From positions 1 to 64,000 of the forward strand of contig NZ_JBHUHX010000061.1 in the NCBI RefSeq assembly GCF_042682685.1: a stretch of DNA of 64,000 bases, in the 5' to 3' direction. Shown here one piece after another: positions 26,777 to 34,837 of this stretch. Both the position numbers and the translations under genes were made by a program. The notes under the pieces are model-generated. The model ran no database searches. It saw only the letters and a list, made by a program, of their open reading frames with translations, and had not been told where the DNA came from. How positions within the stretch are numbered: position 1 is the first letter of the stretch; every line of letters begins with the position of its first letter. The stretch is from Imhoffiella fuscus. GTDB lineage: Bacteria; Pseudomonadota; Gammaproteobacteria; Chromatiales; Chromatiaceae.

Positions 26777-27730
26777 ATGGACCGTCGCCCCGGCGAACAG
26801 GAACTTCCGCACGCGCTCCGCATACATCACGGACAGACGCCCTCGCCGGCTTTCATCCTCGCCTTGATCGGGGCCGGCCTGCTGCATCTGGTGGCGCTGC
26901 TCGCGCTCGACATCCAACCGCCGAAGCCACCCCCGATCCCGGAAACGGCTCTGGAAATTCTGGTCCTCACCGAGGGCGGGCATACAGCCGACTATGCCGC
27001 GCCGGACGCGGCACTGGCCCAGCGCACCCAAACCGGCGCATCGCCAACCGGTACCACTGCGCTGTCCTCGCCTGGCGAAGCGATCCAGGAGGTCGACCCG
27101 GCTCCCGAGAAGACGCCACCCGAACCGCTTCCCGAGGTCACGGAAGCGGTCGTGGAGACCGCGCCCGAACCGGCGCCAAAAACGGCACCCCCGCCGCCTC
27201 CCGAGGAGGAACTCGACGTTCTCGCCGCCAAACGCCCGGATGAAACGCTCGCGGATCTCCCGCCCACGCGCCCGCCGATCGATGCGGCAGGCATACTGGC
27301 GAGCCAGAGCCGTGAGATCGCGCGTCTGACCTCCAATCTAGAGGCTCAGAGTTCAGCCTATGCACGGCGCGTTCGACGCAAGTCGATCAGTGCCAGCACG
27401 CGCGAGTTCCGCTATGCGAGCTATCTGAGCGCCTGGGCACGTAAAGTGGAACGGATCGGCAACCTCAACTACCCTCAAGCCGCGAAGGAGGCGCGCCTCT
27501 ACGGCAGTCTCATCCTGCATGTCGCGATCCGCTCGGACGGCAGCGTGGAGCGCATCCGCATCGTCCGCTCGTCCGGCTCAGACCTGCTCGACGAGGCGGC
27601 GATTCAGATCGTCGAGCTGGCCGCGCCCTATTCGCCCTTTCCTCCAGATATCGCCGCCGAAACCGATGTGCTGGACATCATCCGCACCTGGCAGTTCATG
27701 CGCGGAGACGTCCTCGGCTGGGAGCGATAG
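26777..27730 (+). CDS. tonB: TonB-family energy transducer (TonB3-like)
   Basis: A 317-residue protein with one N-terminal membrane anchor (about 24-45, AFILALIGAGLLHLVALLAL), a Pro/Glu-rich periplasmic spacer (about 100-160) and a C-terminal TonB domain. The domain shows YLSAWARKVERIGNLNYPQAA, LYGSLILHVAIRSDGSV and the closing TWQFMRGD. It couples the proton-motive force, normally through ExbBD, to outer-membrane processes. exbB and exbD are not nearby. The position between gshB and yqgE matches Pseudomonas tonB3, which is required for normal twitching and pilus assembly, so a pilus-related role is likely. It follows apbE by 5 bp. Confidence 0.9.
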   Translation: MDRRPGEQELPHALRIHHGQTPSPAFILALIGAGLLHLVALLALDIQPPKPPPIPETALEILVLTEGGHTADYAAPDAALAQRTQTGASPTGTTALSSPGEAIQEVDPAPEKTPPEPLPEVTEAVVETAPEPAPKTAPPPPPEEELDVLAAKRPDETLADLPPTRPPIDAAGILASQSREIARLTSNLEAQSSAYARRVRRKSISASTREFRYASYLSAWARKVERIGNLNYPQAAKEARLYGSLILHVAIRSDGSVERIRIVRSSGSDLLDEAAIQIVELAAPYSPFPPDIAAETDVLDIIRTWQFMRGDVLGWER

Positions 27731-27768
27731 CCCCGCCCCCCCGGATTGCGCGATACTGATAAGATGTC

Positions 27769-27802
27769 ATTCAGCGCGCCAGCTCGGGAATTCGCGCTGA
27801 AT
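27769..27802. terminator. Perfect hairpin between tonB and yqgE
   Basis: Stem ATTCAGCGCG/CGCGCTGAAT (10 bp) with a 14-nt loop, 39 bp after the tonB stop and 50 bp before yqgE. It lacks a T tract, so it may be a Rho-dependent or processing element, or part of a leader for the yqgE-pyrimidine operon. Confidence 0.5.
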
Positions 27803-27852
27803 GCGGTCCGGCCACCCTTGCCACACCTCGTGCCGATCAGGATACTAGAGTC

Positions 27853-28416
27853 ATGCCCTTCAGCACCTCTCTGACGAACCATTTCCTCATCGCGATGCCA
27901 GCACTCGCGGACCCCAATTTCTCGCGGACCGTGACCTACATCTGCGAGCACACCGAGCAAGGGGCCATGGGCATCGTGATCAACCGACAGATCGACGTCA
28001 CGCTCGGCGAACTGCTCGGTCAGCTGGAGATCAAGGTGGACCAGCCCACGATAGGAAGCACCCCCGTCTACCAAGGCGGTCCGGTACAAACCGATCGAGG
28101 CTTTGTCCTGCACACGGCCGGCCCGGCCTTCGATTCCACGCTCAACATCACCCCGGACATCAGCGTCACCACCTCGCGCGACGTCCTGGAGGCGATTGCC
28201 AAGGGCGAGGGGCCGGACCAGATCCTGGTCGCCCTGGGCTATGCCGGATGGGGCGGTGGCCAGCTGGAACAGGAAATGAGCGCCAACGCCTGGCTCAGCG
28301 GACCAGCGAGCGACGAGGTCATCTTCCAAATGGATCCGAGCACGCGCTGGATGGCGGCAGCCCAGCTGCTCGGTGTGGATCTGAATCTGCTCAGCGGCGA
28401 GGCCGGGCACGCCTGA
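27853..28416 (+). CDS. yqgE: YqgE/AlgH (DUF179) family protein
   Basis: A 187-residue soluble protein. Family hallmarks are LTNHFLIAMPALADPNFSRTVTYICEH (about residues 5-31, given in two blocks here), GAMGIVINR, the YQGGPVQTDRGFVLH loop and the ALGYAGWGGGQLEQEM signature near residue 130. In Pseudomonas the orthologue AlgH affects alginate production, but its biochemical activity is not established. It starts a tight run yqgE-ruvX-pyrR-pyrB-pyrC', the same order as in Pseudomonas, where yqgE and ruvX are likewise adjacent. Confidence 0.94.
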   Translation: MPFSTSLTNHFLIAMPALADPNFSRTVTYICEHTEQGAMGIVINRQIDVTLGELLGQLEIKVDQPTIGSTPVYQGGPVQTDRGFVLHTAGPAFDSTLNITPDISVTTSRDVLEAIAKGEGPDQILVALGYAGWGGGQLEQEMSANAWLSGPASDEVIFQMDPSTRWMAAAQLLGVDLNLLSGEAGHA

Positions 28417-28435
28417 CCCGCCTTCGGAGCCTCGT

Positions 28436-28873
28436 ATGACGACCCTGCTGGGCTTCGATTTCGGCCCACGAAAGATCGGTGTGGCCGTCGGCCAAACCCT
28501 GACCCGCTCCGCGACCCCGCTGGCGACCTTGCGCGGCCAGGGCGAAAAGCCCGACTGGGCTGGAATCGGAGCGCTGATCGAGGAATGGAAACCAAGCGCC
28601 CTGGTCGTCGGGCTTCCCTTCAACATGGACGATACCGAGGTCGACTGGTCGCCACGGGTTCACCGTTTCGCTCGCCAGTTGGAGGGACGCTACGGTCTAA
28701 AGGTCCACCTGATCGACGAGCGCCTGACCTCCGTCGAGGCCAAACGCCAACTCAACGAGCGCCCCCAGGGCCCCGCACGGGGTCGCTCCGGACGCAAACC
28801 ATCCACGCGGGATGCCGTCGACGCCCTGGCGGCCGCCCTCATTCTGGAAACCTGGCTTTGTGAGCAAGACTGA
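28436..28873 (+). CDS. ruvX: YqgF/RuvX RNase H-fold nuclease (putative pre-16S rRNA nuclease)
   Basis: A 145-residue RNase H-like protein of the YqgF family. E. coli YqgF processes the 5' end of pre-16S rRNA, and the family was earlier called Holliday-junction resolvase. Catalytic elements visible are GFDFGPRKIGVAVG with the first acidic residue near position 8, VVGLPFNMD, the DERLTSVEA motif and the terminal DAVDALAAALIL. It lies 19 bp after yqgE and overlaps pyrR by 14 bp, so translational coupling is expected. Confidence 0.93.
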   Translation: MTTLLGFDFGPRKIGVAVGQTLTRSATPLATLRGQGEKPDWAGIGALIEEWKPSALVVGLPFNMDDTEVDWSPRVHRFARQLEGRYGLKVHLIDERLTSVEAKRQLNERPQGPARGRSGRKPSTRDAVDALAAALILETWLCEQD

Positions 28874-29462
28874 CATCTGGAAAGACGCGGGCGAGGTGGA
28901 TGCCGCCATCGCCCGCATGGCCGATGATCTGACGGCCCTGATCGCCGAGCGCGGCATCCAGGACCCCTTGATGATCGGTATTCATACCGGCGGGGTCTGG
29001 GTCGCCGACCGACTGCACGAGCGTCTCGGGATCAGCGACCCGATCGGCCATCTCGACATCTCATTCTACCGCGACGACTTCACCCGCATCGGCATGCATC
29101 CGCAGGTCCGCCCGTCCTATCTCCCGGTCGGGGTGGACGACCGCAACCTGATTCTGGTGGACGACGTCCTGCAGAGCGGACGCACCATCCGCGCGGCGCT
29201 CAACGTGCTGTTCGACTATGGCCGGCCTGCCTCCGTGATGCTGGCGACCCTGGCCGAGCGCGATGGACGCGAACTTCCGATCGCGCCCGATGTGGTCGGA
29301 CTGCACGCCAAGCTGGAGCGCGACGAGCAGATCAAGCTCAGTGGTCCCGAGCCCCTGTTGATGCTCAGAGGAAAGACACCGCGTCACGCCGCCACCAAGC
29401 CGAGCTCAGACCGCAAGTCCGGCCAGGACGCGCGCACGCAATCAGATTCGGACCCCACATAA
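28860..29462 (+). CDS. pyrR: PyrR family uracil phosphoribosyltransferase / pyrimidine regulator
   Basis: A 200-residue type I phosphoribosyltransferase. The PRPP-binding loop reads LILVDDVLQSGRTIRAALN (about 97-115), with family residues HLDISFYRDDF and HPQVRPSYLPV before it. The start is taken as the GTG at 28860, inside the end of ruvX; an upstream in-frame ATG at 28812 would force a 62-bp overlap. In Bacillus PyrR binds mRNA to attenuate pyr operons; in Pseudomonas it sits in a pyrR-pyrB-pyrC' operon as here and has a regulatory role. The C-terminal about 30 residues are polar and lineage-specific. No attenuator upstream was recognised. Confidence 0.92.
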   Translation: MSKTDIWKDAGEVDAAIARMADDLTALIAERGIQDPLMIGIHTGGVWVADRLHERLGISDPIGHLDISFYRDDFTRIGMHPQVRPSYLPVGVDDRNLILVDDVLQSGRTIRAALNVLFDYGRPASVMLATLAERDGRELPIAPDVVGLHAKLERDEQIKLSGPEPLLMLRGKTPRHAATKPSSDRKSGQDARTQSDSDPT

Positions 29463-29465
29463 TCG

Positions 29466-30461
29466 ATGAGCAAACAGAATCCGCAACTCGATGCACAGGG
29501 CAACCTCAAGCATTTCCTCACCACCGAGGGACTGAGCCGCAACCTGCTGACCGACATCCTCGACCAGGCGGAGGGCTTCCTCGGCGTCGCCCAACAGGCG
29601 GTCAAAAAGGTGCCGCTCTGTCGCGGCAAGGTGATCGCCAACCTTTTCTTCGAGACCAGCACCCGCACGCGCACCACCTTCGAACTGGCTGCCAAGCGGC
29701 TATCGGCGGACGTGCTCAACCTCAACATATCGACTTCGGCCACAGCCAAGGGCGAGACCCTGCTGGACACCCTGCGCAACCTCGAGGCGATGCACGTCGA
29801 CATGTTCGTGGTGCGTCACGCGACCAGCGGCGCGGCCCATTTCATCGCCGCCCACGCCGATCCGCACGTCAGCGTCATCAATGCCGGGGACGGACGTCAC
29901 GCGCATCCGACCCAGGCGATGCTCGACATGTTCACCATCCGCCGGCACAAACAGGACTTCAGCCGGCTTCGGGTCGCCATCGTCGGCGACATCATGCACT
30001 CGCGCGTCGCGCGCTCGCAGATCCTGGCGCTCAAGACGCTGGGCGTGCCCGAAGTTCGGGTCATCGCCCCCAGCACACTCATGCCCAACGGCATTGAGGA
30101 GGCATTCGGTGTGCACGCCTATCACGACCTGCGCGAGGGGGTGCGCGACGTTGATGTCATCATCATGCTGCGCATTCAACGCGAGCGCATGAACAGCTCG
30201 CTGCTACCCAGCGAACACGAATATTTCCGGCTGTTCGGACTCACCGAGGAACGCCTCTCGACCGCCCAACCGGACGCCATCGTGATGCATCCGGGGCCCA
30301 TCAACCGAGGGGTGGAGATGGATTCGCAGGTCGCCGACGGCCCGCGATCGGTGATCCTCGAACAGGTCAGCAACGGCATCGCCGTGCGCATGGCGGTCAT
30401 GTCCATGTGCATCGGCACCCAGAATCTCAAGAGCCAGCCCCAAGGAGACGTCGATGGCTAA
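29466..30461 (+). CDS. pyrB: Aspartate carbamoyltransferase catalytic subunit
   Basis: A 331-residue enzyme that condenses carbamoyl phosphate and aspartate, the second step of pyrimidine synthesis. The carbamoyl-phosphate site FFETSTRTRTTFELA lies near residues 60-74; HPTQAMLDM and the aspartate-binding MLRIQRERM follow. It has the N-terminal extension typical of class A (Pseudomonas-type) ATCases, which assemble as dodecamers with PyrC'. It follows pyrR by 3 bp and overlaps pyrC' by 8 bp, consistent with coupled synthesis of the two subunits. Confidence 0.96.
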   Translation: MSKQNPQLDAQGNLKHFLTTEGLSRNLLTDILDQAEGFLGVAQQAVKKVPLCRGKVIANLFFETSTRTRTTFELAAKRLSADVLNLNISTSATAKGETLLDTLRNLEAMHVDMFVVRHATSGAAHFIAAHADPHVSVINAGDGRHAHPTQAMLDMFTIRRHKQDFSRLRVAIVGDIMHSRVARSQILALKTLGVPEVRVIAPSTLMPNGIEEAFGVHAYHDLREGVRDVDVIIMLRIQRERMNSSLLPSEHEYFRLFGLTEERLSTAQPDAIVMHPGPINRGVEMDSQVADGPRSVILEQVSNGIAVRMAVMSMCIGTQNLKSQPQGDVDG

Positions 30462-31740
30462 CGGACCTCGTATCAGTATCCGCAACGGACGGCTGATCGA
30501 TCCCGCCAGCGGCCTCGACGGCGAAGCGGATCTGCACATCGCCGACGGCAAGGTGCTGGCCATCGGCGCAGCCCCCTCGGGCTTCCAACCGGATCGCACC
30601 CTCGATGCACGCGACCAGCTGATCTGCCCCGGATTCGTCGACCTCTGCGCCCGGCTGCGCGAGCCCGGCCACGAACACAAGGCGACCATCGCCAGCGAGA
30701 CCCGTGCCGCAGCGGCCTCCGGCGTCACCACGCTCTGCTGCCCCCCGGACACGCTGCCCGTAATCGACACCCCAGCGGTCGCGCAACTGGTCCACCAAAC
30801 GGCCGAGCGTCACGGATTCGCCCGAGTGCTTCCGGCCGGAGCGGTCACACAAGGTCTGAAAGGCGCCAAGATCACCGAGATGGCAGCGCTCAAGCAGGCT
30901 GGCTGCCCGGTGTTGAGCCAGGCCGACCGCCCCATCCGCGACACCCAGGTCCAGCGACGCGCCATGGAATACGCGACGACCTTCGGACTCACCGTCTTCC
31001 TGCATCCGCAGGATGCTGCCTTGAGCGAGGAGGGCTGCGCACACGAGGGACTGGTGAGCACGCGCCTGGGCCTGCCGGGCATTCCTGAGGCTGCCGAGAC
31101 GGTCGCGGTCGCACGGGATCTGGCCCTGGCCGAACAGACCGGAGCCCGCATCCATTTCCGTGGACTCTCGACAGCGCGGGGCGTTGCCATGCTCGCCGAG
31201 GCGCGCCGGCGTGGCATACAGGTCACGGCCGATGTCAGCATGCACCAGCTTTTCCTCACCGAGGACGACCTGGAGTGCTTCGACGCGAACTGCCACCTGA
31301 TTCCGCCGCTGCGCACGCGAGCCGACCGCGAAGCCTTGCGCGCGGCGGTCGCGGCGGGCGTGATCTCGGCCATCTGTTCGGATCACCAACCGCACGACGC
31401 CGACGCCAAGCTCGCGCCCTTCCCCGAGACGGCGCCTGGCATCTCGGCACTGGAAACCTTGCTGCCCTTGGCCTTGCGGTTAGCGGACGAGGGTGTGATG
31501 GATCTGGCGACCCTGATCGGGCGTCTGACCCATGGACCAGCGACCATTCTCGGACGCGCTCTCGGGCGCATCGCGCCGGGCGAACCGGCCGATATCTGCG
31601 TCTTCGACCCCGAGACGACCTGGGTGGTGAACCCGGCCACGCTCATCAGTCATGGACTGCATACGCCGTTCAACGAGCAGGAGATGCGGGGACGGGTGAG
31701 TTGGACATTGCTCGGCGGGCGCATCGTCTTCGAGCGGTGA
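30454..31740 (+). CDS. pyrC': Dihydroorotase-like non-catalytic ATCase subunit (PyrC')
   Basis: A 428-residue amidohydrolase-fold protein aligned with dihydroorotase throughout. The metal-binding HxH of active enzymes (GFVDxHVHLREPG) is here GFVDLCARLREPG, so both histidines are replaced. The later metal sites are also changed: FLHPQDAAL, RIHFRGLST and VSMHQLFLTE stand where the carboxylated Lys and His ligands are usually found, while SDHQPHD is retained. This is the pattern of Pseudomonas PyrC', which has no dihydroorotase activity but is needed to assemble active class A ATCase with PyrB. Translation is probably coupled to pyrB through the 8-bp overlap. An active dihydroorotase gene should exist elsewhere. 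Confidence 0.92.
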   Translation: MANGPRISIRNGRLIDPASGLDGEADLHIADGKVLAIGAAPSGFQPDRTLDARDQLICPGFVDLCARLREPGHEHKATIASETRAAAASGVTTLCCPPDTLPVIDTPAVAQLVHQTAERHGFARVLPAGAVTQGLKGAKITEMAALKQAGCPVLSQADRPIRDTQVQRRAMEYATTFGLTVFLHPQDAALSEEGCAHEGLVSTRLGLPGIPEAAETVAVARDLALAEQTGARIHFRGLSTARGVAMLAEARRRGIQVTADVSMHQLFLTEDDLECFDANCHLIPPLRTRADREALRAAVAAGVISAICSDHQPHDADAKLAPFPETAPGISALETLLPLALRLADEGVMDLATLIGRLTHGPATILGRALGRIAPGEPADICVFDPETTWVVNPATLISHGLHTPFNEQEMRGRVSWTLLGGRIVFER

Positions 31741-31744
31741 GTCC

Positions 31745-31790
31745 AGCCGCCAGCTTCCAGCTGGTGGCTGGCCACTGGAAGCCGGCGGCT
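31745..31790. repeat. Long imperfect inverted repeat between convergent pyrC' and pilU
   Basis: Arms 31745-31764 (AGCCGCCAGCTTCCAGCTGG) and 31772-31790 (CCACTGGAAGCCGGCGGCT) pair over about 19 bp with few mismatches around a 7-nt loop. It fills nearly the whole 55-bp gap between two convergent stop codons and could terminate or stabilise both transcripts. The CCAGCTGG motif resembles repeat units seen at 47092-47140. Confidence 0.65.
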
Positions 31791-31795
31791 ATCGC

Positions 31796-32953
31796 TCACA
31801 TCCGATTCGGATCCTCGTCCTCGACCAGGGTGATGCCGTCGATCGAGCGGTCGGTGGCGGCGCGCTGGGCGGTTCCACCCTGGAGCTTGATCATGAGCCG
31901 CACCTCGTTGGCCGAATCGGCATAGCGTAGCGCGTCCTCGTAGGTGATCTCGCCTTCCTGGTAGAGATTGAAGAGGGCCTGGTCGAAGGTGATCATGCCC
32001 TGTTCGCCGGAACGCTTCATCAGGTCCTTGAGCTTGTGCACCTCGCCCATGCGGATGAGGTCCGCCGCAAGCGGTGTATTGAGCAGGACCTCGATCACCG
32101 CGCGTCGGCCCTGACCGCTCTTACGTGGCGCCAACTGCTGGGCGACGATTCCCTTGAGGTTCAGGGACAGGTCCATCAGCATCTGGTTGCGCGACTCCTC
32201 GGGGAAGAAGTTGATCACGCGATCCAGCGCCTGGTTGGCGTTGTTGGCATGGAGCGTGGCCAGTACCAGATGTCCGGTCTCGGCGAAGGTGATGGCGTAC
32301 TCCATGGTCTCGCGGGTGCGGACCTCGCCGATCAGGATGACATCCGGGGCCTGCCGCAGCGTGTTGCGCAGGGCCACCTCGAAGGACTCGGTATCCACCC
32401 CGACCTCGCGCTGGGTGATGATGCAGCCGTCGTGCTCGTGCACGTACTCGATCGGATCCTCGATGGTGATGATGTGTCCCGAGCTGTGGCGGTTGCGATA
32501 ACCGACCAGGGCCGCCAGCGAGGTCGACTTACCCGTGCCGGTCGCGCCAACGAAGATCACCAGGCCGCGCTTGGTCATGGCCAGATCGCGCAGCACCGAG
32601 GGCAGCTTGAGCTCCTCCAGGGTCGGGATACGGGTCTCGATACGCCGCAGGACCATTCCCACCGAATCGCGCTGAACGAAGGCACTGACGCGGAAACGGC
32701 CGAGCGGGGCACGATCGAGCGCGAATTGACACTCCTTGGTATCGTCGAACTCGGCGCGCTGACGCTCGTTCATGATCTCCATGACCATGGTGCGCGCCTG
32801 ATCGGCGGACAAGGGCTGTTTGGCAGCGGGATAGATGGCCCCGTCGATCTTGATGCTGGGCGGCCAACCGGAGGTGATGAAGAGGTCCGACCCCTTCTTC
32901 TCGACCAGAGCCCCCAAGAGTTGCTCCAACGCACGCTTGAGATCCATCGACAT
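31796..32953 (-). CDS. pilU: Pilus retraction ATPase PilU
   Basis: A 385-residue secretion-superfamily hexameric ATPase. Walker A VGATGTGKSTSLAAL lies near residues 128-142; the Asp box/Walker B region includes ILIGEVRTRETMEYAI, and the His box is GHLVLATLHANNA. PilU is the PilT-dependent accessory retraction motor of type IV pili, located at the inner membrane base. Length and sequence agree with the Pseudomonas protein of about 382 residues. It lies downstream of pilT with an 89-bp gap, on the same strand and near the Pil-Chp operon, which supports a complete twitching-motility apparatus. Confidence 0.96.
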   Translation of the reverse strand: MSMDLKRALEQLLGALVEKKGSDLFITSGWPPSIKIDGAIYPAAKQPLSADQARTMVMEIMNERQRAEFDDTKECQFALDRAPLGRFRVSAFVQRDSVGMVLRRIETRIPTLEELKLPSVLRDLAMTKRGLVIFVGATGTGKSTSLAALVGYRNRHSSGHIITIEDPIEYVHEHDGCIITQREVGVDTESFEVALRNTLRQAPDVILIGEVRTRETMEYAITFAETGHLVLATLHANNANQALDRVINFFPEESRNQMLMDLSLNLKGIVAQQLAPRKSGQGRRAVIEVLLNTPLAADLIRMGEVHKLKDLMKRSGEQGMITFDQALFNLYQEGEITYEDALRYADSANEVRLMIKLQGGTAQRAATDRSIDGITLVEDEDPNRM

Positions 32954-33042
32954 CCTCTATCCCCCGTCATAGAGCGTCCAGACCGGTTCGGCCAGGCGCC
33001 AGATGCGAACGCCTCGCTCAGACCAGGACCAGTGGAGCTTGA

Positions 33043-34080
33043 TTACACGAAATCTTCCTTGTTCTGCGCCTTGGCGCGGGCATCCTTGCGCGAGATGAGC
33101 CCCTTCTGAATGAGTTCTTTGAGGTTCTGATCCAGCGTCTGCATGCCGTGGGCCTGGCCCGTCTGGATGGCCGAATACATCTGTGCGACCTTGGCCTCGC
33201 GGATCAGATTTCGAATCGCGGGCGTGCCGATCATGATCTCGTGGGCCGCGATTCGACCGCCACCGATCTTTTTCATCAGCGTCTGCGAAACGACCGCCCG
33301 CAGCGACTCCGAGAGCATGGCGCGAACCATATCCTTCTCGGCCGCCGGGAAGACGTCGATGATACGGTCGATGGTCTTGGCCGCCGAAGTGGTGTGCAGC
33401 GTTCCGAACACCAGATGGCCCGTCTCGGCGGCGGTCAATGCCAGACGAATGGTCTCCAGATCGCGCATCTCGCCGACCAGGATGATGTCCGGGTCCTGAC
33501 GCAGCGCGGAACGCAGCGCCTCGCTGAAGCCCAGCGTATCGCGATGGATTTCGCGCTGGTTGACCAGGCACTTCTTGCTGGTATGGACGAATTCGATCGG
33601 ATCCTCGATGGTGAGGATGTGCGCATACTCGTGATCGTTGAGATGGTCGACCATCGCGGCCAGCGTGGTCGATTTACCCGAACCGGTCGGCCCGGTGACC
33701 AGAATGAGACCGCGCGGAACGTTGATGATGTCCTTGAAGGAAGACGGCGCATTGAGGTCTTCCAGGGTCAGCACCTTGGAGGGGATGGTACGGAAGACGG
33801 CGCCGGCACCGCGCTTCTGGTTGAAGGCATTGACACGGAAACGCGCCACGCCGGGGATCTCGAACGAGAAGTCGGTCTCCAGGAATTCCTCGTAATCCTT
33901 GCGCTGCTTGTCGTTCATGATGTCGTAGACAAGCGAGTGAACCGAGCGATGCTCGAGCGCCGGAACGTTGATCCGGCGCATATCCCCATCGACACGGATC
34001 ATCGGAGGCAAGCCGGCCGACAGATGCAGGTCCGAGGCGTTGTTCTTGACACTGAAGGCGAGTAGTTCGGCGATGTCCAC
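33043..34080 (-). CDS. pilT: Pilus retraction ATPase PilT
   Basis: A 345-residue hexameric ATPase that depolymerises type IV pili. Walker A is VTGPTGSGKSTTLAAM (about 130-145). The Asp box IILVGEMRDLETI, the HLVFGTLHTTSA His box and the C-terminal AIRNLIREAK helix (the AIRNLIRE motif needed for retraction) are intact. The start MDIAELLAFSVKNNASDLHLS is the family start. It heads the pilT-pilU pair; the 232-bp gap upstream to purE holds its promoter. Confidence 0.97.
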   Translation of the reverse strand: MDIAELLAFSVKNNASDLHLSAGLPPMIRVDGDMRRINVPALEHRSVHSLVYDIMNDKQRKDYEEFLETDFSFEIPGVARFRVNAFNQKRGAGAVFRTIPSKVLTLEDLNAPSSFKDIINVPRGLILVTGPTGSGKSTTLAAMVDHLNDHEYAHILTIEDPIEFVHTSKKCLVNQREIHRDTLGFSEALRSALRQDPDIILVGEMRDLETIRLALTAAETGHLVFGTLHTTSAAKTIDRIIDVFPAAEKDMVRAMLSESLRAVVSQTLMKKIGGGRIAAHEIMIGTPAIRNLIREAKVAQMYSAIQTGQAHGMQTLDQNLKELIQKGLISRKDARAKAQNKEDFV

Positions 34081-34312
34081 GAGTCACTCCATTAGTGGCC
34101 AGCCCCTTGGGCACGTGGCAAAACTTCGACCGACAGCGAAGGGGCCATTGCGTCAACGATACATCCAATTGAGGATCCTGGCCCGCAAGCCGATCCGGAA
34201 ACCTGTATCAGTTCACAGATCCGGCGCTTCGCGGTGAAACCCAAACGGATTTCCCGAGCCCGCTGTCCCAGAGCGCCATCGTGCGCGAGGATGCGGGACG
34301 GGACAGCCTGCA

Positions 34313-34837
34313 TCAGGCGTCCTGGGTCTGCTGCGTCTCCAGCCGGGCGACCTTTTCCATCACCATCGCCTCCAGATCGCGTTTGTAGTTGGCGACCCGC
34401 TCGCACATCGCGGGATCGGAGGCGCCGATGATCTGGGCCGCGAGGATCCCCGCGTTCTTGGAACCGTTGATGGCGACGGTCGCCACCGGAACCCCGGCGG
34501 GCATCTGCACGATCGACAGCAGGGAATCCTCTCCCGACAGGGTCGAGGTCTTCACCGGCACACCGATCACCGGCAGCGGGGTGATGGCCGCCGCCATGCC
34601 GGGCAGATGGGCCGCACCGCCCGCGCCGGCGATAATGACCTGCAATCCGCGCGCGACGGCGGTCTCGGCATAATCGTAGAGACGCTTGGGGGTACGATGG
34701 GCCGAGACGATGGTCATCTCGTAAGGCACGCCGAACTCCTTGAGGATGGCGGCCGCCTCCTGCATGACCGGAAGGTCGGAGTCGCTGCCCATGATAATGC
34801 CGACCTTGGGCCGGAGCTGGGTAGATGTTTGGGTCAT
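34313..34837 (-). CDS. purE: N5-carboxyaminoimidazole ribonucleotide mutase (PurE class I)
   Basis: A 174-residue octameric mutase that moves the carboxylate from N5-CAIR to CAIR in purine synthesis. The substrate loop GIIMGSDSDLPVM starts near residue 13. SAHRTPKRL carries the catalytic His, and AGAGGAAHLPGMAA with PVIGVPVKTSTLSGEDSLLSI-like residues completes the site. The C-terminus is about 10 residues longer than in E. coli and rich in Gln. The start ATG overlaps the purK stop by 4 bp (ATGA), so it is translated after purK. Confidence 0.96.
   Translation of the reverse strand: MTQTSTQLRPKVGIIMGSDSDLPVMQEAAAILKEFGVPYEMTIVSAHRTPKRLYDYAETAVARGLQVIIAGAGGAAHLPGMAAAITPLPVIGVPVKTSTLSGEDSLLSIVQMPAGVPVATVAINGSKNAGILAAQIIGASDPAMCERVANYKRDLEAMVMEKVARLETQQTQDA

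Noticed and set aside
28417..28859. PyrR-type RNA attenuator before pyrR/pyrB
   Set aside because: The genes are packed within a few bases and no anti-terminator/terminator pair with a U-tract is visible.
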